Below, one piece after another: positions 1 to 11,647 of a stretch of 64,000 bases of DNA. Both the position numbers and the translations under genes were made by a program. Source of the stretch: Cyanophora paradoxa (lineage: Eukaryota > Glaucocystophyceae > Cyanophorales > Cyanophoraceae); the NCBI GenBank assembly GCA_004431415.1, contig QPMI01000451.1:1-64000 (forward strand), in the 5' to 3' direction. Position 1 is the first letter of the stretch, and each line of letters opens with the position of its first letter. The notes below the pieces were generated by a model that was given only the letters and a program-made list of their open reading frames with translations, was not told the origin of the DNA and made no database searches.

Positions 1-805
1 TTCCGCCCCGCCCGGCGAGCCGCCGCCGCCCGGGAGGAGCCCGGCGGCCGCGTTGGCCGGCGATGGCGCTCAGCGCGGACGAGGATCGCAGCAAGGCGGA
101 CGGGTGCCACGGTGCGGCCGCAGTCTTGGAGGTGATGTGATGCTTGCTAGCGGCTCGACCCGGTCGATTGCATGCGCGCGGGTGCAAGACTGAGGGTGGC
201 AATCATGAGTCAGCATGCGCACCGATGGAACAGATGCGATGTTGATGCCCAGCTGCGACGCTCGCTGCTGCGTCTCGCGGGAAGTGAGAGGGCGGCGAGC
301 CGGGGCGGTCGAAGCCTGCAGCTGGAGGTAGATGAGTTCGAACCTGGTCACCGGGTGCGGCCGGAATCGGTGAGTTCGAACCTGGTGCAGTGCCGCGCGT
401 GGCGAGCCACGCCGGTGGGTGCTTCGCCGAAGCGCTAGCCGGTGCCGGCCGCGACCGGATCAGAACCATCGGCGCCGGTGCAACCGAGGCCGGCGGCCGC
501 GGCCGCGGCAGCTCTGTTGCACCGCGCTAGCCGCTAAGCGATGTCGCCGGTGGAAGCTTGATGCACTGCGGCAGCTGAGAACGAAGCTGATGTTTCTTGT
601 ACCCGGCAAAAACTCAAACTTGCAGGAGCTTGACGCCAGACTCTGAGATCGAGTCTCGGACTGGCAAGTATAAAGGTACTTGAGGCGGCCTAGAGGGCCA
701 CCCTGTGCCCCTCCGGCTCGGCATGTATGACATGAATCGTCAGGCTCATCAAGCGCATTCAGGTGCATTTGGTCCGGCAGATATAACGCCACTTGGTGAG
801 GCGCT

Positions 806-1036
806 AGATCGCATTTTTGGAAAACGTGTTATTGCCCGTTCCAGGTCGACCCGACGGGACCCGGATCTCCCGGAACATGTCTCCAGACTTCTAGGGACAT
901 GCCTTGCTAGGATCCGGCGAGAAAACCCGGGTTTTGGGAGGTCGGGACATTTAATTTCATTTTGGCCTAGGGTGGGCACCCGAACACCCCCAAGTGGGGG
1001 AAGGGGAAGGGGGTCCTTCCCCAAAAAGCAGTTTCT
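806..1036 (+). repeat. Dispersed repeat family A, copy 1
   Basis: About 230 bases recur in inverted orientation at 61506-61727. Shared landmarks in order: GCGCTAGATCGCATTTTT, AAAACGTGTTATTGCCC, a CGACCCGACGGGACC stretch, GCCTTGCTAGGATCCGGCGA, AGGTCGGGACATTT, GGCCTAGGGTGGGCACCCGAA and GGGAAGGGGGTCCTTCCCC. Divergence is moderate, so the copies are old. Both copies keep an open frame on one strand that reads FLGKDPLPLPPL and then GVRVPTLGQNE. This suggests a once-coding transposon fragment or a conserved GC-rich structural element. No target-site duplication is evident. Confidence 0.85.
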
Positions 1037-1371
1037 TGTCAAGGCTTTTATCGGACAGGGCGGGCTCTAAGGCTGGCCGGCTCGCCAGCCTGGCCGACCA
1101 AGCCCCGGACTCCTAGCAAGAGGCTGGCCGCCAGCTCCGGGCCAGCGGCCGAGTTTTTGCGGCTTGGGCTGGGCCGCTGGCCAATGGTTGACACCCCCGG
1201 CCATATGCATATCCCGAGATCTAGGGGATCGAAACCCTAATTATAACGTTAACGACCCGGCGCCCCGAAGGCCTCTATTATAATTAGGATTGCAAAAGCT
1301 GAGCGCCACTGGGCGAGCTGGCCTCTCATTGGGCTGCAACAAAAAGTCACGCTATGTGGTTGAACCCGGCA

Positions 1372-1442
1372 TGCTCCGAGCCCTTAGAGGGAAAAAATAG
1401 AGCAGTGCCAAGCCCGCCGCAAGGCGGACCGAACGACCCCCG
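1372..1442 (+). repeat. Dispersed repeat family B, copy 1
   Basis: The stretch with AATAGAGCAGTGCCAAGCCC and GCAAGGCGGACCGAACG is matched at about 18928-18990 in the same orientation (AATAGAGAGCCGTGCCAAGC, GCAAGGCAGACTGAAC). It is short and diverged, and no coding potential is evident. Confidence 0.6.
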
Positions 1443-1772
1443 TCTGCGAGGCCCTCCTCCCACGAGGGATGCAGCCTGCGTGCTGAGAATACTATGATAC
1501 TCAACCTACAGTGGGATCCGGGGGAGGCAGCATCTGGTGCTCGTTGACTATGTAGGGGCGCATGGAGTGATGGAAGACGGTAGAGACAGTAGCTATAGGG
1601 GGGGCCTTCGAAGGGGCGGCCCAAAGAGCAGATGACTGCCCATGTTGCGTCCGATGTTGCGTTTTCACGGGTTGCAGGCAGCGGGTCGGGCGAGTAGGGC
1701 GCCACCTGCGTGTCTTCTGCCTGGCCTCTTGCACCCAGGCTTTGTGACAAGAGAATCGTCAGATCAAAATAA

Positions 1773-3290
1773 TCAAAGTGGTTTGCATCCCAAGGGCTTA
1801 CAGCGGAAGGCTTCAAGAAGTAGAATGCGTTCACGGCTGTGGCGAAACAGCGCTGCCGCCTCCTCCCGCCTCCGATCCAGCCGCGCCTGCCTCAGCAGCT
1901 GTCGCCACTGATCTAGTGCTGCGAGTAGCAATTGGTACTCCCGCACAGTCCGACCAGTATTCTGCAGCGCCCTGTGCCAGGCGGCCAATGACATGACTGA
2001 TTCAGTGAGCGAGGGGCCGTCCGTACTGTGGCAATGGTCGGCCAGAGGGGTCGTGGCAGGGGCCAGAAGGACCACAGATCAGCCGCTCCTGCAAAAAAGT
2101 TTGGAAAAAACAGGGCATAGGATGGTCTTTGGGAGGTACCCGCTGTTCAACCTCTGCACAAGCCTGAAGCCGCCGTGCGCGAAATTCATTTGCCCGCTCA
2201 ACCAGTGTCCACTGTCAGGCTGTCAGTCCAAGCACAAGGGCGAGGGGGCTGGGCTTCAAATTGCCTTGAAGCGGCGCATTGGGAGGAACGAGCGAGTCCA
2301 CGCCCGCCAGGCACGCCAAGCACACCAGCGCTCGCTGTGAGCACGCGCGGCATACTCGAGTTCACGGCGCCGGCGATGCTCTGCTACGTTCTTGCAGAGT
2401 CCACATAATGCATGCTGCTTCGCCTTCCGTTGTCGCCACGCGAGGGCCAGTCCCTCGTTTCGTCGCGCTTCCACCTGTGCCACTGTAGCTGGGCGCCAAC
2501 GGTTGGAAAAATAATGCTGCAGGAGGACCCGTCGTCCCATCAAAGCCGCCAGCCTCTTCCGCAGCCGTCCAGCCGCATGTCTGGCAACTTATATGTTTGC
2601 ATGCGCCTGGAGAAGCGGGCGCAGGAATCACGTACGCCCGCCAAGCGTCGAGTGCGTTGCGCAGGCGCCGCTGTATCGCATAGCTGTTTGACCTCCTTAG
2701 CTGGAGGCAGCGTGGAAATCCAGGCCAAGCAGTACCTCTCAGGTAGAGCATGTCGGCGGAAGCGGGTTACATCACGAAGGCGTCGGAGGTAACGCCTGTC
2801 GGGGCCATCAGGAACGCCGGACAACGATGCAGGCAAGGCGAGCCTTTTGATGGCAGCGCGAAGAAGGCGGCGCTCGAGTGCAAAGCGGCGCATGGCCGCA
2901 AAGGCCACACGCAGAGGCCACGCCCGCCTCCAGACTGCTGCGTGTGCCTTTATCGCCTTTGCCCGAGCCCCTGCCTCTCGCCGCCATGACCTTAAGGCCA
3001 AGAGTGCAAGCGATCCCATTCGCCTCGCATATACTGCATGCTGTCGGTCAACTTGCAGCATTGATAAGGGGATGCGCACGACTGCGAGCAAGTCCGCGAC
3101 GGGAGGAGAACGTCCGCCATGCCCTCCATGCACGTACTCGAAGGCGTGCGCTGCCCGATTGTGTGAGGAGCGTGAGGGGCGTTACACTGCAGAGGTGAGA
3201 GCGTGGAGTTTGCAAGAATGGTATGTTAAACGGGACACTGAAGGAATGTGCTGAGGAGAGGAGTTGGGGGCCAAGGGGGCGGAGGGAAGA

Positions 3291-3337
<47 letters not shown>

Positions 3338-6300
3338 GGGGGGAAGGAGGGAAAAGGGGAGGGGCTCCGAGTCGGCGAAGAGGGACAGTTCAGGCCCCCA
3401 ACAGACGACGCACCTGTGGAACGCCGACGCAGCAGCCCATGATGCTCTCCGCAAGCGTCCCTTGTCTGCAGCGAGGGTTGCTGTGTGCCAGCCAGTCTGG
3501 CGAAGACGGGCGGGCGCACATGAAAAGCGGAGGAGGGTGCGCCAGCGAGTGAAGTAGTGTGCGAGATTGTGGAACTGGAGGGCATACTCTGGGGCCTCAA
3601 GGCGCCACTCCCACCAGTCCACGGCTCTGCCCCACACCCGGCGGAGAAGCTGCTGCCCTGCGTCCCCTCTGCCTTCAGCGCCCCACTTGGAAGTGCCAAA
3701 AGTGGAACCGCCAGGCACCGGCAACGGCCCTGCGCCACTCAGCAATCGCTGTTGCAGCCATTGCTCGCACGCGGCGGGCGTTGACAAGCTCCATAGCTGC
3801 AGCGGCGGAATGTTTCCACACAACAAACGCGCGCCACCGTCGCCAGGCCCGTGGAAGCACCCGCCGCCGACGCGGGCCGGCTACCTGTACGACGAGAGTC
3901 GAGGCAAGGGGGGCAGAGGGGGGCGGCCGCTGACCTTCATTTCGCGGGTCTGCTCGAGCTGGTGCCACCAGCGATGCCAGGCCCGCAGGAGCACCCGTGC
4001 TCGCTGCTCGTCTGCAAGTCGCTCCCTGTGGCCGCCGTTGGCCCCCAGAAATGAGGAGAAAAAGAGAGTGCAGGGCGAACATGGCGCGGCGGCGGGATGC
4101 AGCGAGGCAGAGCCGCCCAAAGATTCTTCTGAGGAGGTTGAAACGCCCAAGGGCAGCAGCGTCGCGAGCGTGGATGCGCGCGAGGAAGGCCAGGCGCCAC
4201 TGGCGCCATGCCGTGAGGCGGTGGCGGGCGACCCACACGGCACACGCCATATCAGAGAGGGAACGGCCCCGGCGAAGGACTTCCTCTGGAGGGACAGAGC
4301 TGGATAGAGGAGGCAGCGGCTCAGCAGTTGCCCGCGCAAGGGCTGCCAGGTGCGCCACGCGAGCTTGAAGCGTTGCCTCCAGAGTATGGCCAACGGGCTC
4401 AAAGCGGGAGAAGTAAACGCGGTCGCTGGTGGGGTCCAGGCCTGGCCTCCACGGACCCGCAGGCCGCTGTGGCCTTGCCTCAATTTGCTCGTTTTCGCTT
4501 TCCTCCTCGTCCGTCTCGAGCTCGAAACAGGACGGGCCTGGGCGTTGGGGGCCGAAGCAAAGCCCCCGTGGCGGAGGTACGGTGTGGCGGGGGAAGGCTG
4601 CGAGGAAGGCGCCGTAATCGCTGCTACGGCCAGAGCTTGCCTCGCTCGCAGCTTCGTCCCCCACAGCGAAGCTTGCTCGCCCCGCGGCTGCGGCTGCTCC
4701 CGACCAGGCCAACGAAGCGCCCAGCGGCTGCGCCACCTGCTTGAGCGGCCGGCTGCGAATGCTTTGGATAGTGGCGCTAGTGGAGGAAGTGGCGTGGGGC
4801 CAGGGGCCCGGCGGAGCGGCGCGTCCGATGCTGCGGTAGGCCCGGGCCCGGACAGTTTCTGGGCGAGGGGGCGCGGCAGACAGCGCGTCGCGGGCGCGGA
4901 TGGTGGCGCGGCGGTGTCTTGCAGCAAGGGGTGCGAGGTGTGCCCGGCAGCCGGCGGCGGCCCGCGAAAGATAAAGGTCAAGTGGCGGCAGGTGCCTCAT
5001 CACAAGCGCCGACCGTCGGCGCATGTCCTCTGGTAGCAGCCGGTTCTGCCTCGGCGTCAAAGCTTGGTTGTGCGACCGGGGCGCACAAAAAGCGGGCCTT
5101 CACGATGAGGCCCGAGCGGACGTTGTCGAGCCACGTGTGCAGCGAGATCGCCAGTGGTCGGCAGCGGAACCAGAGGTCGGCCAGCTGCCAGGCATAAGCA
5201 AGGCGCAGCTCTGGCTATGGGGTCTGCATCACCTGTTTCTGAGCAGCGCGCATGCGGCGGCGGACGGCATAGGCCGCCCAACAGCGGAAGAGCCGGAGCG
5301 GGAGGCGACTGCGGCAGGAGGAATTCGACGATTGCAGAGGCGTATGATTCAAAAAAAGTGCTGGTACCTGCGGTAGTATTCGAGGGCTAGAAGACGCCGC
5401 TCCTCTTTCTCCGCGCGCCGAGCCACCGCCCCACGCATAGCTCGCAGGCCCCGCCTCAAGGCTCGCGTGCGCGCCGCCGCCTTCACTTGCACTGCCTTCT
5501 CCCGCAGGTCCACGCAGCGGAAAGTCCATCGTCGCCAGGCAGCAAGGACGGTGGCGGCGGGGCGGCGGAGGGTGCGGAGAAAGAGGCGCGCGGCGCGCGC
5601 GAGGCGGCGACGGCCATCAAGCGAGACGACCAGGAAGGCCGTCCAACCCCAGCGCGCGTAAAGTCCTACCACCGTAAATATAAATAGACGAGGGACAGGA
5701 GGGGGGTGGGACGTGCGAATGTACCATCCTCATCGGCGGCGACCGCTTCAGCCTCCTCTCGGGCACTCCTTGCAATCCTAGCGTGGGCGCGCAGGGCGCC
5801 GAGGGCCAACCGCAGCTCCGCCTTCCTTACGGCCTCCCGTGCCGCCACCTGCGCGGCTCTGAGGCGCTGAAATGCCACTGCGCGCCCGCCTCGGGGCACC
5901 TGCTTCATAAAGCTGCCGTCGCCGCTGCGAGCAAGCTCGCGCCGCAGGGAGGCCCGGCGCTCGGCGGCGGCGGCAGCCTCGGCCTCCGCAGCGCGGCCAG
6001 CGCGGCCACCTGGCCGGAATGCGGCGTGCTTGGAGTCCGGGCGGGCGACGCCGGACATCCAAGGCAGCGGCGGCCGGCGGGCGGGGGGCGACTTGGAGGC
6101 GTGGCGCCGGCGGACGAGGGCAGGAACGCGGCCGAGCGCATGCTGGAGGTTGGCCTCGAAGTGGAGACCCACAAGGGCTTCGAGCCGGGCACCAAGAGCC
6201 CCCACCTCCCGCTCCCGCCTCTCGGCAACTCGCAGGCGCGCCTCGGCCAGGGCCCGCCGCCGCCGAGAGCGCACCGACACGATGGCCCGCCAACAGTCTG

Positions 6301-7715
6301 CCGTGCCCCTTGAGCGGAGCTACAGGATGCGGCAAGGTGGAGACGAACCCTCGAGGGAGGAAGCGACCTGCGGGAGGTCGCGGCGGCGGCGGAAGAACGA
6401 GAAAAGCCGCTCCCGGTCACCCGTGAGCGGATAAAGGGGCGGGGCGGGCGCCACAGGAAACCCCGGAGCCGGATCCTCGCCCCACGCCCAGAGGCCGTGC
6501 CCCCGCTGCCTCGGGTTCCCGCACCGCCGCACGCCGCTCAATGCCTCTTCCTCCTCGCCCTCTGAAGCTCCGGCAAGGGGATTCCCACGCCCTTGCTCGG
6601 GAGACACGGGTGGGGAGGCGCGGTCCAGCTGGGGTGCGGTAGAGAGGCCAAACGAGGAAGCGACTTTCGACGGAAGAGAGCTGTGGGGCGGTAAGCTGGG
6701 GTAGGGCAGTGAGATGGACGCCGCACTCGAAGTAAGCGGCGAGGCGGGCGATGGACCATTCGCCTTCATCAAGCGCCTCGACGCTCGACCGCAGCGGGTC
6801 TGGAATGCTGACCGCGCCGCTCGCGGTGTTGGGCCGGACGCCCTCCGGCGCGGCAGTGTCGGGCGACGGCGCTCTGGGCGCAGAAGAGCCCGACTCGATG
6901 CCGGACTGGGCGAAGAAGTTGCGGGAGTGGGAAGGGGAGGTGCGGAGGGGAGACGACGCCATCCGCGCGTCTCCGCGTGAGCACGGGGACCGTAGCTCTG
7001 GGGAATGCACGTCCGGCAACTCCTCCGCCGCATGTCGGCCCCTGGGCGATCGAGCTGGAGACCGGGCGGGAGAGCGCGCGGCGTTGCGCATCGGAGAGTG
7101 CCGTGGATCGCGCCACGGCGGAGGGGAGACTGGGCGAGCGTAGACCGGCGTGCGGGAGGCGCCGGGCGAGCGAAGGGGGCCAGGCGAGTCCGTCTCAGGC
7201 GCTAGCACCACTCGAGTGGGGGAGTTGGACGTGCTGCGTGGGGCAAACGGGGATAGGGGTGGGGCGATGGGCTGCATGCCCGGCGCCTCGGCGCGTGGGA
7301 AGGGCTTGGCGGCGGGGAAGCGGAACTGCAGCGTGAGCCCCCCTGCGTCACTTGACGCGGATATCAGGCGGTCCTGCTCCGCAAGCTGTAGCCTCTCCGG
7401 TGCGCCTGCTCCGGGCGCAACTCGGCCCGGCGATGTTTGCCCGGGTTCAAACAGGCGCTCCGGCCGGAGGATGCCGCGCCCGCCTCGCACGGGCCTATCT
7501 GCCTGTGCCGGTGGCGCCGATGTTGGCCCGAATGCTCCGGAGCTCGATAATGGGAGCGCCGAGGACGCTAGGGCTGACGGCCTGATCGGCGGGGCGCCGT
7601 CCGCGGGGGTCGCCGCTCGCGTTGTGAGCGGTTGCGACGGTATGAAAACGCCGGCGCTCAACGGCCGCAGGACCGGTACCCTTACACGGGGGAAATCGGT
7701 TCCCGCGTCGGGCAT
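1773..7715 (-). CDS. Sfi1-like centrin-binding repeat protein (multi-exon)
   Basis: Sfi1 proteins are long helical rods in centrosome, basal-body or spindle-pole structures; centrins clamp each Trp-containing repeat. Coding-like blocks on the minus strand lie at about 7715-6670, 6280-5700, 5672-5349, 5060-3675, 3826-3400, 3133-2540, 2543-2256 and 2075-1785. They are rich in Ala, Arg and Leu and carry repeated Trp-anchored helices, for example ALRSWRREAGARAKA, VLAAWRRWTFRC, LTAWRQWRLAFLARI, RAWHRWWHQL and ALDQWRQLLRQARL. The N-terminal block is Ser/Pro/Arg-rich and probably disordered. I chose the Met at 7715 because upstream sequence in that frame crosses a CTGCTGGCA minisatellite. Exon joins are approximate. 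The 3' end is uncertain: the last frame stops at 1773 but may splice onward after a GTAAGC donor near 1793. The repeat pattern is seen; the Sfi1 assignment is inferred from it. Confidence 0.6.
3292..3336 (+). repeat. Poly(G) tract, 45 nt
   Basis: An uninterrupted run of 45 G, continued by GA-rich sequence. On the minus strand it is poly(C) inside a pyrimidine-rich stretch ending in CTCCTCAG. It could therefore be the polypyrimidine tract of an intron of the Sfi1-like gene. Its length in the assembly is unreliable. Confidence 0.95.
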
Positions 7716-7892
7716 GACCTTTTTGAATCTCAGCGGCGGCTCTGCGAGGAGGACGCGTAGCTCCTGCGATAGTAAGCGGATAATCACACCTAAATGCAGA
7801 TGCGTCTTCTTTACCTGGCTTCGCGTCAAGCCGTCCGAGCCGCGACCGGGCGACGGCGCCCGCATACCGGGTAGATCTGTTCGATCGTTGCT

Positions 7893-7966
7893 TGCAGCTT
7901 GCTGGCAGGCTGCTGGCACTGCTGGCAGTCTGCTGGCAGACTGCTGGCAGTCTGCTGCCGCTGGGG
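7893..7966 (+). repeat. CTGCTGGCA-type minisatellite
   Basis: Imperfect tandem units of 10-11 bases built on CTGCTGGCAG/CTGCTGGCAC lie upstream of the proposed start of the Sfi1-like gene. No function is apparent. Confidence 0.85.
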
Positions 7967-8384
7967 GGCTACCGATAATCTGGCTAGTTTCCCCTGCTTT
8001 CAGCTTCGATCTGATAATCGTCCTCAGCCAGCCGGTGTACGATCGACGCGACAGTACGTGCCGGCGCTGCAGCGGCGCTCGCGCGTCCATGCGGAAAGCG
8101 GCGCGGCGGTTAGCGGTTCTCGCGCTGCGAGCAGCGCGGCGGAATGAGCGCGTAATAGCCATCGGAGGAGGCCTTACCGCGCTGCTCCTCATTTGGAGGC
8201 TCGCTGCGTCGAACGAACCGGCCGCGGACGCGAGCTCAAGCGCCGGATGCGCTACGGCCGACGACCGGCCCTCTTCGCCACAGAACATCTGGCTGCTTAT
8301 AGTGGTTCCAAGTGCTCCCCGGCGAAACAGTAAGTGGGCTGGCCCGACTTGGGAGCTCGCGCCGCCCGCGCGACGGGGGTCTTC

Positions 8385-8470
8385 ATCTCATGCACATCGA
8401 TAACACTGGCATACTAGCTGCGGACTACGCTAGCTAGAAGCGGCGGTGCTACCTACGGGGCGAGAAGTCG
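8385..8470 (+). repeat. Dispersed repeat family C, copy 1
   Basis: GCACATCGATAACACTGGCA, then CTAGAAGCGGCGGTGCTA, GCGAGAAG and GCGGACGACGC are matched in order and orientation at 49052-49160. The copy is non-coding. Confidence 0.8.
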
Positions 8471-8745
8471 CGGACGACGCGACAGGGCCCTATATGTAAT
8501 TCTTCCGATCGTAATTCTTCCGATCGTAATTCAAATTTCCGACGTCGGCGGTCTGGCTTAGATCTTAGCTATAGATGGCTATAGAGCTTGGCCGGGGGGC
8601 AGTAATCGTAATTCTTGGCTTAACTCTGATCGTAATTCTCATGCGCCTCCGCGACGAACTGCGCAGATGAGGCGTTTCTCTCTAAAACAGTGCGTTCGAG
8701 CGCTTCTCAGTAAAGCGAGCATACCAGTCGCTCCAGGAACTCACT

Positions 8746-10276
8746 GGCTGCCGTGGCACTGCGGCAGCTCCGTGCTTTGGTTCCGGCGCTCCCGCTGTCG
8801 GAAGAGATCTCCGGAGGCGATCCGTTAAACGGGAGGGTAAAGGCCGTCGTGGTCTCCTCGCTGAGCCCCGAGCTGCACCCGGAGTTCGCAAGGGCGCGAG
8901 AGGAGTTTAAAAGCCATCCCGCGGCCGCCAATGTTCTCTTCCACGCGTGCGGCTCCCCGGACCTATCACGGGGCCGCGCTGCGCTCGCCCTGTCTGCGCG
9001 TTCATGATCGCGATTTGCTTTGCAGGCAATCGGGGGGATATCAACGCCGTCCGCTGCCGGCCGACAGCGAGGAAGCCGAGGCTAGCGAGAGGGTGCGGCC
9101 CGCCCAAGTCTCGGAGAGTTTGCCTGGTAGGCGGTAGTCCGTCGTTTGACTAAGTGGCGGCGTCGCGCAGGCGGAGCGACACGCGCGCGATGTCGGAGAG
9201 GCGGTTCTGGCAGCGTTGGCCATCGCGGGGCGGCCGCCGCCGGAGCACGTCATGCTGCTCGGTGAGTCTTGCTTCGGGCCCCGACCGCGCTTTCAAAGGT
9301 AACGCCTGCAGCTGGGGGGCGCTGACGCAGTCGGGGGCCAGAGGACGACCAGGAGGCGTGCCAGAACGCCCTCGAGGGTGTCTTGTACGTTGATTTTGTT
9401 GTTTTCGATTGCGTGCCAGTCTTCAATGTATTCGTAGCTACGCCATCCGCAAGGCTGCCCGGTACTGTCCTCAGTGCCGCGCCCTCAGGTGACCGACCCC
9501 CTTCTTTCTCTTTTTCTCGGCGCCCTGGAGCTCTTCTCTGCCCTCGCGCCTTCCTCGAACTCGATCTTTGGCTGGGACAAGATCGACTACCCTCCCCCTC
9601 CCCCTCCCCTCCTCCTCCCTCCCTCCCCCCCCCCCCCCCACACACTCAAAAAACCCCACCCCCCACCCCCACCCCCACCCTGGCCCCCACCCCTCTGCTC
9701 CCCACGCCCCTCACCCTTCCTAATCCCCTAACCCCCCCCCCCCCCCTTATTTTCAACCAAACCCAACTCCCCCAACCTGACCGTTGCCCATCTCCGAGGG
9801 CGGTCAGTCGGACGGCGACTCACGCCCTCAGGCAGACTCGGCACGGGCCTCAATGGCCTCGTTCTGAAGGGCAGCAACGGCGATGCCGAGCATTTTGCTC
9901 AGTACTTACTCGCGTACGGCTGTTGTGCCTCCGCTTTTCGTCTTTATGATTCTGAGACGCGCCTTCGCCTGCCCGCAGGCACGCTTCAGAGGGCTTCGCG
10001 GACCGTCTCGCCACGTGCGTCTCCTGCGAGCCGCCTTTCTCGCAGGGCGCCCGACCGCCGGGGGCAACGCTCGCAGGGACTGGATCACCGCGGTTCCAGT
10101 TGACGGGTGCGTGGAAGCGCGGACTCTTGGGATGGTACGAGGCGCACTTAGCGGGCCTGATTCGTGTGGGTACGCAGGGCAGGGCCCGCGACGAGCTTGG
10201 GCTCCCTCATCTACCGCTTCAACCTCTTCCGCCACGTGCAGCCCTCGCAGAGCATCGTGCGAGGGAGGCAGGCACG

Positions 10277-10322
<46 letters not shown>

Positions 10323-10550
10323 TGTCCTCCTGCGCACCCCGGAGTCCGACGAGTCACGGTCCGATGGTCTGCAGAGAGCACCTCTGCGGTGCTACGATAT
10401 TCTGTCGACGGAAAATCCACTGCAGAGCTTCCACGTGGACGAGTGCCCCTCCGACGACCTTTTCCCTTGTGCGTGCACTGACCAGGAGGGTCCTGATCAT
10501 TGTCTCAATGTGCTGTCCGGCAGGCCGATGGAGCTCCGATGGGCCTGAGG
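8746..10550 (+). CDS. Unrecognised gene, scattered coding-like exons
   Basis: Several stretches look like exons because they are open, of balanced composition and bounded by GT/AG. They are about 8753-8940 (containing VKAVVVSSLSPELHPEF and NVLFHA), 9173-9251 (QAERHARDVGEAVLAAL, ending at a GTGAGT donor), 9333-9489 (EDDQEACQNALEGVLYVDF, ending at GTGACC), 10090-10260 (AWKRGLLGWYEAHLAGLI; SLIYRFNLFRHVQPSQSI in another frame) and 10335-10470 (CYDILSTENPLQSFHVDE, ending at GTGCGTG). I could not join them with certainty and recognise no family. The first block faintly recalls the start of a PARP catalytic fold (a '..VLFHA' strand), which is weak. It may be a real multi-exon gene or a decaying one. 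Poly(C) runs interrupt it at 9625-9639 and 10277-10318. Confidence 0.3.
10277..10318 (+). repeat. Poly(C) tract, 42 nt
   Basis: An uninterrupted run of C between two coding-like stretches of the unrecognised gene. It is probably intronic or a length-variable microsatellite. Confidence 0.95.
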
Positions 10551-10559
10551 GCGCAAGCG

Positions 10560-11052
10560 GGAGGGCCCACGACCACTGGCGCACAGGGGGATCCGAGGGC
10601 GGTCAGGGCGAGGCGGGGCGTGCCCGTATCCCAGGGGCGAGGCCGCCCAACCTTCCCCGGCAGCCTCCCGTTCTTTTCGGCGGCCCCACGATATTGAATT
10701 GAACGTTCTAAACGATTTAATCCAATGCGTAATTGGCTTTGTAATAATCATCCAACAGCTTTTACTCCGCGGTTTCCTTAAATGATCAACATCATCAATC
10801 TGCAAAATTGAAACAGCACGTATGGCCTAGCGGTTAAAATCACGGCGTGCATATGCATGTGCGGAACTTCGGAAAGCCCGATTCGACTCCCCTCGGTGGG
10901 AATTCGAGCCATATACCGGTAGGGCATGCCACTGGCCATGGCTGCCAGGCAGTGCCAGCTGCAGCCTAGGCTGCGATGCACTGCGTGGCAAATGGCATGG
11001 GGCAGCCAGATCTAGACCGTGACTCTGATCATGAGCTCGAGATGGGGGGGGG

Positions 11053-11087
<35 letters not shown>

Positions 11088-11647
11088 CGAGGCTGCGAGT
11101 TTGATGCCATGATGTGCGCGGTGCCACGGTGTTTGCCAAGTTGGCCGGAGAGTGTTGCAATCCCAACGGGAACGTCTACCGTAGTACCGTACCTCCAGGT
11201 GGATTTGCAACTTGGCAATTGGGCGTCGACACAGCGCTCAGCCTGGCAGGCTGCCTCCTACGTATACTCCATGGCCAGTGTACGTATACGTAGGTACAAT
11301 ATTTTAATAGAGTATACCGTACTATACGTACGTAGGGCCCTGGGGTTGTCTGGCCCGTCGACGTTGCCGCGGCCGCGGTCCGTTTGGATCGATATCATGA
11401 TCATGCTCGATCTGGCGGGATCGCGGTTTGTTTTCTCCGTGGGGGCCTGGGCCAGTGGGGGCCCGGTGTAGCCGTGGTCGGGATCCAGCATATAGTTTGC
11501 TCAGTGCTGTAGAGAGCTACCATGTAAAGACCAACACAGCGAGGGTGCAGTGGCGGGTGGCCCAGTAACACGGGTGGCCCAGTTGCATATTGGGCCCAGT
11601 TGCAAATTGCGGGCTATATATATATACACACACACACAGAATTGCAA
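10560..11647. other. Intergenic region, repeats only
   Basis: No gene is supported. The region holds a poly(G) run of 32 at 11056-11087, preceded by 11 G, and a cluster of TACGTA/GTATAC palindromes at 11260-11335. A CACACA/TATATA dinucleotide stretch lies at 11616-11637, just past the stop codon of the HflX gene. A tRNA-like A-box/B-box pair near 10825-10890 was examined and rejected. Confidence 0.6.

Larger units (their letters stand above)
1..1772. other. Repeat-rich region without a recognisable gene
   Basis: Only short overlapping ORFs occur here and none resembles a family I know. The first ~170 bases have an open frame rich in Pro, Gly and Arg that could be the 3' end of a gene lying outside the window, but nothing confirms this. 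Visible structure: a near-duplicated word (tgagttcgaacctggt) at about 340 and 371, a dispersed repeat at about 806-1035, a palindromic GGCTGGCC-rich stretch at 1070-1180, and a second dispersed repeat at about 1372-1440. Confidence 0.5.

Noticed and set aside
3226-3738. Poly-Pro and poly-Gly proteins around the 3292 tract
   Set aside because: They are translations of the G/C homopolymer, not genes.
7893-7966. CRISPR-like array
   Set aside because: Units are 10-11 bases with no spacers; it is a simple minisatellite in a eukaryotic genome.
10817-10895. tRNA-like or tRNA-derived SINE signal (TGGCCTAGCGG A-box-like, GATTCGACTCC B-box-like)
   Set aside because: Box spacing fits, but the D, T and acceptor stems do not pair, and no related copy is seen in the window.
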